Origin: Patescibacteria group bacterium
Lineage (GTDB): Bacteria > Patescibacteriota > Dojkabacteria > JAKAPS01 > JAJZLI01
Length of the DNA stretch: 23,205 nt
Reading direction: 5' to 3'
Assembly (NCBI GenBank): GCA_023380695.1
Contig: JAMCRT010000029.1
Coordinates: 1-23,205, forward strand
Shown: one piece after another, positions 20,986 through 23,205 of the stretch
How the letters are laid out: every line of letters begins with the position of its first letter
How positions within the stretch are numbered: position 1 is the first letter of the stretch
The notes under the pieces: generated by a model
What the model saw: only the letters and a program-made list of their open reading frames with translations
What the model was told of the DNA's origin: nothing
The model's database searches: none
Position numbers and translations under genes: made by a program

Positions 20986-21044
20986 GCCCTCACCATATCT
21001 ATTGTAGTTGATTGACAGTATTTGTGCATCTATAATGTGAGGGC
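20986..21044 (+). promoter_or_regulatory. Promoter bracketed by an 8-bp perfect inverted repeat
   Basis: GCCCTCAC (20986-20993) and GTGAGGGC (21037-21044) are perfect inverted repeats 43 bases apart, unusually GC-rich for this DNA. Between them lies a promoter, TTGATT (21008-21013), 17 bases, TATAAT (21031-21036); its predicted start falls in the right arm. It points to the gene at 21125 (leader about 80 bases). The rest of 20819-21124 holds the rhuM remnant, small palindromes (for example TGTTATAACA at 20955-20964) and a second TATAAT at 21098-21103. Confidence 0.5.
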
Positions 21045-21124
21045 CTTTGACATATTTTGTGATATAAATTTCTCATGTTTATTTAGTTTAAATGGTATAT
21101 AATATAAGTATATAAAGGGAAATT

Positions 21125-21328
21125 ATGTATAATTGGAATATTGATACAAAGATATTAAAAAGAAATGATGAAGAGTATTCTATCTGGAAATTAGAGCAAC
21201 TTATAAATTTTGGTTTAAATGATGAAAAACTTTCTGAAAGTGAATTGCGAAAATATTGGAAAAAACTAGTAATTGATCCTGAAAGGAAAAAAGTTTTACA
21301 GATGTGGTTATGGTCCAAACAATCTTAG
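21125..21328 (+). CDS. Small protein (67 aa), presumed partner of an AbiEii-type toxin
   Basis: A 67-aa protein, MYNWNIDTKILKRNDEEYSI then WKLEQLINFGLNDEKLSES, ending with a KYWKKLVIDPERKKVLQMWLW segment. I recognise this pattern from short ORFs found just upstream of AbiEii-like nucleotidyltransferase toxins, and remnants of such a toxin begin in its last codons, which supports the assignment. It would be an antitoxin or accessory protein by position; no biochemical role is known to me. A ribosome-site-like AAAGGGA stands a few bases before the ATG. The gene itself looks intact although its presumed partner is broken. Confidence 0.6.
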   Translation: MYNWNIDTKILKRNDEEYSIWKLEQLINFGLNDEKLSESELRKYWKKLVIDPERKKVLQMWLWSKQS

Positions 21329-21388
21329 CACCAAAACAACAACTTCTACTTGATCTTGTGGCAAAAACAGAATTTATTTATTATCCAT
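21310..21388 (+). pseudogene. N-terminal remnant of an AbiEii-type nucleotidyltransferase toxin
   Basis: ATG at 21310, overlapping the 67-aa gene's end in another frame, opens MVQTILAPKQQLLLDLVAKT, which looks like the start of AbiEii-like proteins (L.PKQ..LL.L..K...L...FY.TGGT). After about residue 23 the match stops and the sequence becomes the antisense of the rhuM 3' end. The catalytic GG/S...D-x-D region is missing. The C-terminal part reappears at 22474. Confidence 0.5.
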
Positions 21389-22414
21389 TCATCCAGATAT
21401 ACTTCCTGTACTCTTTTTATTTAAAATTTTCTTTGTTTCTTTATCAAAATCTGATAAATATTGTCTATCTTGATTGACTCTAAATTTTTTATATTCCTCT
21501 ATGGCTTTCAATTGGGCTTTCAGCTGGGTAACCTTTCCTTTGTCTTTAAGAATAGGATAATTACTTAATTCAAGAAATTGATTAAGAAATAATATCCAAT
21601 CATTCATCTTCATTATGATATGTCTATTTGCTCTGTTTTCTGCAAGATCAAGGTATGCTGAAACAACCAGCTCTAATTCTTTAATATGTTGTTTGTTCAA
21701 ATAATTTTTTGCAATTAAGGTATCACTTTTTAGTATCTTACCGAAAGGTGAATTTTTCCACGTGGTAAGTCCCATATTATGTTTATTTTTATCAACTTGA
21801 AGATAAATAGTTTCTGCAGCAGTTTTTCCAGTAATTGCCCAATGCAACTTATTTTGAACAGTGGCAAAAAAATCTTTAGTCACTTGAGCAGTTTTATCAT
21901 AATCAACTGAAAGAGCATATATATCCGTGATTTTCTGATAAAATCTTCTCTCACTTGCTCTAATTTCACGAATTTTTTCTAAAAGCTCATCAAAATAATC
22001 TTTATTGAAGTATTCACCATTTTTAAGTCTTTCACTGTCCAACACAAAACCCTTTATAATGAATTCTTTTAATGTTTTTGTTGCCCATATTCTAAAATGA
22101 GTTGCTTTTTGAGAGTTAACTCTATATCCAACAGCGATGATTGCATCAAGATTATAATATTTTACCTTGTACTTCTTACCATCAGGCCCAGTTGTTTCCA
22201 AAGTGGAAATAACTGATTTTTCTTGTAATTCTGATGTTTCAAATATATTTTTTAAATGTTTACTAATTGCAGGTATCTCTACATCAAAAAGTTCTGCCAT
22301 TTTCTTTTGAGTAAGCCAAATGGTCTCGCCTTGGTAAAGTGCTTCAACTCTAATATTCCCTTGAGGAGTTGTATAAAATATTATTTCTGATTGTTTTTCT
22401 CTGTTTTGTTTCAT
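21389..22414 (-). CDS. RhuM-family protein
   Basis: A 341-aa, full-length member of the RhuM ('virulence protein RhuM') family. Typical features: an N-terminal IRVEALYQGETIWLTQKKMA block with a helix-turn-helix-like ELFDVEIPAISKHLKNIFE (41-59), YNLDAIIAVGYRVNSQKATH (87-106), FRIWATKTLKEFIIKGFVLD (107-126), and a long helical C-terminal half with NKHNMGLTTW. The family is common near mobile elements and in genomic islands; its molecular function is not established, although the N-terminus looks DNA-binding (related to phage KilA-N/BRO-type modules in layout). It lies in antisense orientation between two pieces of an AbiEii-type toxin gene. A TACAAT box six bases before the ATG (22421-22426) suggests a leaderless start. 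Confidence 0.9.
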   Translation of the reverse strand: MKQNREKQSEIIFYTTPQGNIRVEALYQGETIWLTQKKMAELFDVEIPAISKHLKNIFETSELQEKSVISTLETTGPDGKKYKVKYYNLDAIIAVGYRVNSQKATHFRIWATKTLKEFIIKGFVLDSERLKNGEYFNKDYFDELLEKIREIRASERRFYQKITDIYALSVDYDKTAQVTKDFFATVQNKLHWAITGKTAAETIYLQVDKNKHNMGLTTWKNSPFGKILKSDTLIAKNYLNKQHIKELELVVSAYLDLAENRANRHIIMKMNDWILFLNQFLELSNYPILKDKGKVTQLKAQLKAIEEYKKFRVNQDRQYLSDFDKETKKILNKKSTGSISG

Positions 22415-22451
22415 GGTTTTATTGTAATATATAGCTTAATTGATTACTACA
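22371..22451 (-). repeat. rhuM 5' repeat, intact copy
   Basis: Partner of the decayed copy at 20848-20929. It includes the first 14 codons of rhuM, the probable -10 (22421-22426) and the GTAAT/ATTAC dyad. The strongest shared block is GTAATATATAGCTTAAT (22424-22440). Confidence 0.75.
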
Positions 22452-22473
22452 CTTGATTCCATCTATATTTGTT

Positions 22474-22677
22474 TTAGTTGAGCTAATACTATTTATCCAT
22501 TATAAAGCAAGAACAAAATTCAATAGTCCGATTGATTCGTTACAATCAGCAAAACAACTACTTCAGGTAAATACTCTACAAGACTACCCACGTATGATAA
22601 AAAAAATATCACAAACTGACCTAAAAAACTTTTGGATGGACGAGATACAACATTTTAAGAAAAAAGCTCTGATATCA
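22474..22677 (+). pseudogene. C-terminal remnant of the AbiEii-type toxin
   Basis: An open frame (22453-22755) contains, from 22474, HYKARTKFNSPIDSLQSAKQ, LLQVNTLQDYPRMIKKI and FWMDEIQHFKKKAL. This resembles the end of AbiEii-like nucleotidyltransferases (KARxKF...IDPLQ...FL.V....DYPRMI..I......FF..E...L). It lacks a proper start and all catalytic residues. The N-terminal piece is at 21310, on the other side of rhuM. Residues after about 75 (SLYPFHLHSSKS) do not look like the family. Confidence 0.5.
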
Positions 22678-22775
22678 CTATATCCCTTTCATTTACACAG
22701 TAGTAAATCTATACAATTAATTATGTTTGTGATCTCTTACAATGATATCTTATAGTTAATATACTGAAAATAGCT

Positions 22776-23056
22776 TTATTTGAAATTATAGATACCGCCT
22801 TTGAAATACTGTTTTTCACATTTTACACATTTTCCATTTTTTATATCTTTAATACATCTAGGACACATAAAAATATCCTCAATAGAGTACTCCTCTTTTA
22901 CATTTTTATTTTTCTTTTCTAATAATAAAAATATGCTAGGACCAAAATATATTTTAGAAAAAAGTGGTTTGAATATATTATCTAAAAATACAAGTATTTT
23001 TACTCCTAGTATTTTCTTAAAATATTTTTGTCTAAAATTAGATGCTGAAAAAAATT
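22776..23056 (-). pseudogene. C-terminal fragment of a probable methyltransferase with zinc-ribbon tail
   Basis: A minus-strand frame without a start codon at its head runs from about 23056 to TAA at 22776-22778. It reads FRQKYFKKILGVKILVFLDN and IFKPLFSKIYFGPSIFLLLEKK, like the last helix and strand of class I SAM methyltransferases. It then gives MCPRCIKDIKNGKCVKCEKQ and YFKGGIYNFK, a CxxC...CxxC zinc ribbon of the Trm112-like type with the usual 'G.Y.F' ending. The N-terminal catalytic part is missing: the frame is cut where the copy of the surface-operon gene begins. A short protein from the internal ATG at 22868 (30 codons) is possible but unlikely. Confidence 0.45.
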
Positions 23057-23205
23057 AAATTGAAGAATATATTAGTTGGACAAAAAAGATTTAATACAAT
23101 AGATCCAAAGAATTTAAAAATAGGTATTAATAACATACAAATACAAGTTTTAAATATTGGAGAGAATTCAACAAAAAATATAAATTTTACTATTTTCTAT
23201 ATACC
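23042..23205 (+). pseudogene. Partial second copy of the WxL-interacting-like gene (runs off the window)
   Basis: From about 23065 the sequence matches 19171-19311, inside the gene at 18504, at roughly 85% by eye and in the same frame (NILVGQKRFNTIDPKNLKIG versus NILVGQKRYNTIDLKNLKIG, then NINFTIFYI in both). An ATG at 23042 directly after a TAG opens this frame (MLKKIKLKN...), so it could be read as a short new protein, but the signal peptide and first domain of the parent gene are absent. The match is still going at the window edge. Confidence 0.7.

Noticed and set aside
21012..21036. TTGACA ... TATAAT as promoter boxes
   Set aside because: The spacing is only 13 bases. TTGATT four bases upstream gives the proper 17-base spacing with the same TATAAT.
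20986..21044. Possible CRISPR repeat or single array unit
   Set aside because: The inverted arms occur once; no regularly spaced direct repeats and no cas genes are present. A promoter between the arms explains the layout better.
22801..23058. Plus-strand 85-codon frame as a gene
   Set aside because: The opposite strand encodes a recognisable CxxC...CxxC zinc ribbon and methyltransferase-like end; the plus frame is Phe/Ser-rich shadow sequence.
1..23205. Alternative genetic code (UGA = Gly or Trp)
   Set aside because: TGA ends yvcK (twice in tandem) and rhuM at the expected family lengths, and conserved Gly and Trp positions use GGN and TGG.
1..23205. tRNA, rRNA or tmRNA genes
   Set aside because: No T-loop-like GTTCGAAT or CCA-ending cloverleaf, and no rRNA-like conserved stretch, was seen by eye on either strand. 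A covariance-model scan would be decisive.

Overview
The window is very AT-rich (roughly 70% A+T by eye), gene-dense, and looks like a chromosomal segment of a Patescibacteria/CPR bacterium. Supporting signs are a ribosomal/RNA polymerase cluster in the bacterial order infA-rpmJ-rpsM-rpsK-rpsD-rpoA-rplQ-rplM-rpsI, an RNA polymerase alpha subunit without its C-terminal domain, short single-membrane-span surface proteins, a small SLT-type lytic enzyme, a DUF4382 lipoprotein-like protein, and few Shine-Dalgarno sequences. TGA is used as a stop (yvcK ends in tandem TGA TGA; rhuM ends in TGA), so this is not the UGA=Gly code of Gracilibacteria/Absconditabacteria. I cannot assign a finer lineage.

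Layout. 1-1.4 kb: the tail of a membrane protein, a GNAT acetyltransferase, and a minus-strand pair consisting of a 39-codon gene with a consensus promoter and an unknown 165-aa protein. 1.5-8 kb is the core: yvcK, the ribosomal/rpoA operon on the minus strand, and dnaG diverging from infA. 8.2-11.9 kb is cell-envelope and housekeeping: a lytic transglycosylase-like protein, a DUF4382 protein with a CPR-type membrane protein, and a ppa / small membrane protein / histidine kinase operon.

12.0-19.4 kb is the most remarkable part: a six-gene cell-surface operon. Three secreted proteins (313, 634 and 783 aa) share a C-terminal beta domain that resembles a degenerate WxL domain. They alternate with two membrane-anchored proteins that resemble the DUF916-type WxL-interacting proteins, plus a 69-aa membrane protein. 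The plan parallels the csc/WxL clusters of Firmicutes, but extra domains (DUF2341 with a ConA-like region, a six-bladed kelch propeller, LamG) are spliced into or next to the WxL-like domain. The operon starts from a leaderless promoter whose -35 lies in a 19-bp perfect inverted repeat shared with the divergent ppa promoter; the two arms flank an (AT)11 microsatellite.

19.4-23.2 kb is a patchwork accessory island: a Phd/PIN toxin-antitoxin pair, pcm, a RhuM-family gene inserted into (and replacing the middle of) an AbiEii-type toxin gene, a decayed second copy of the rhuM 5' end, a methyltransferase/zinc-ribbon fragment, and at the edge a partial copy of the last surface-operon gene. The island is thus bracketed by direct repeats of that gene's 3' part. 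Several genes (yvcK, dnaG, the surface operon, the 69-aa gene, the antitoxin gene) have a -10 box 6-9 bases before the start codon, suggesting leaderless mRNAs are common here.
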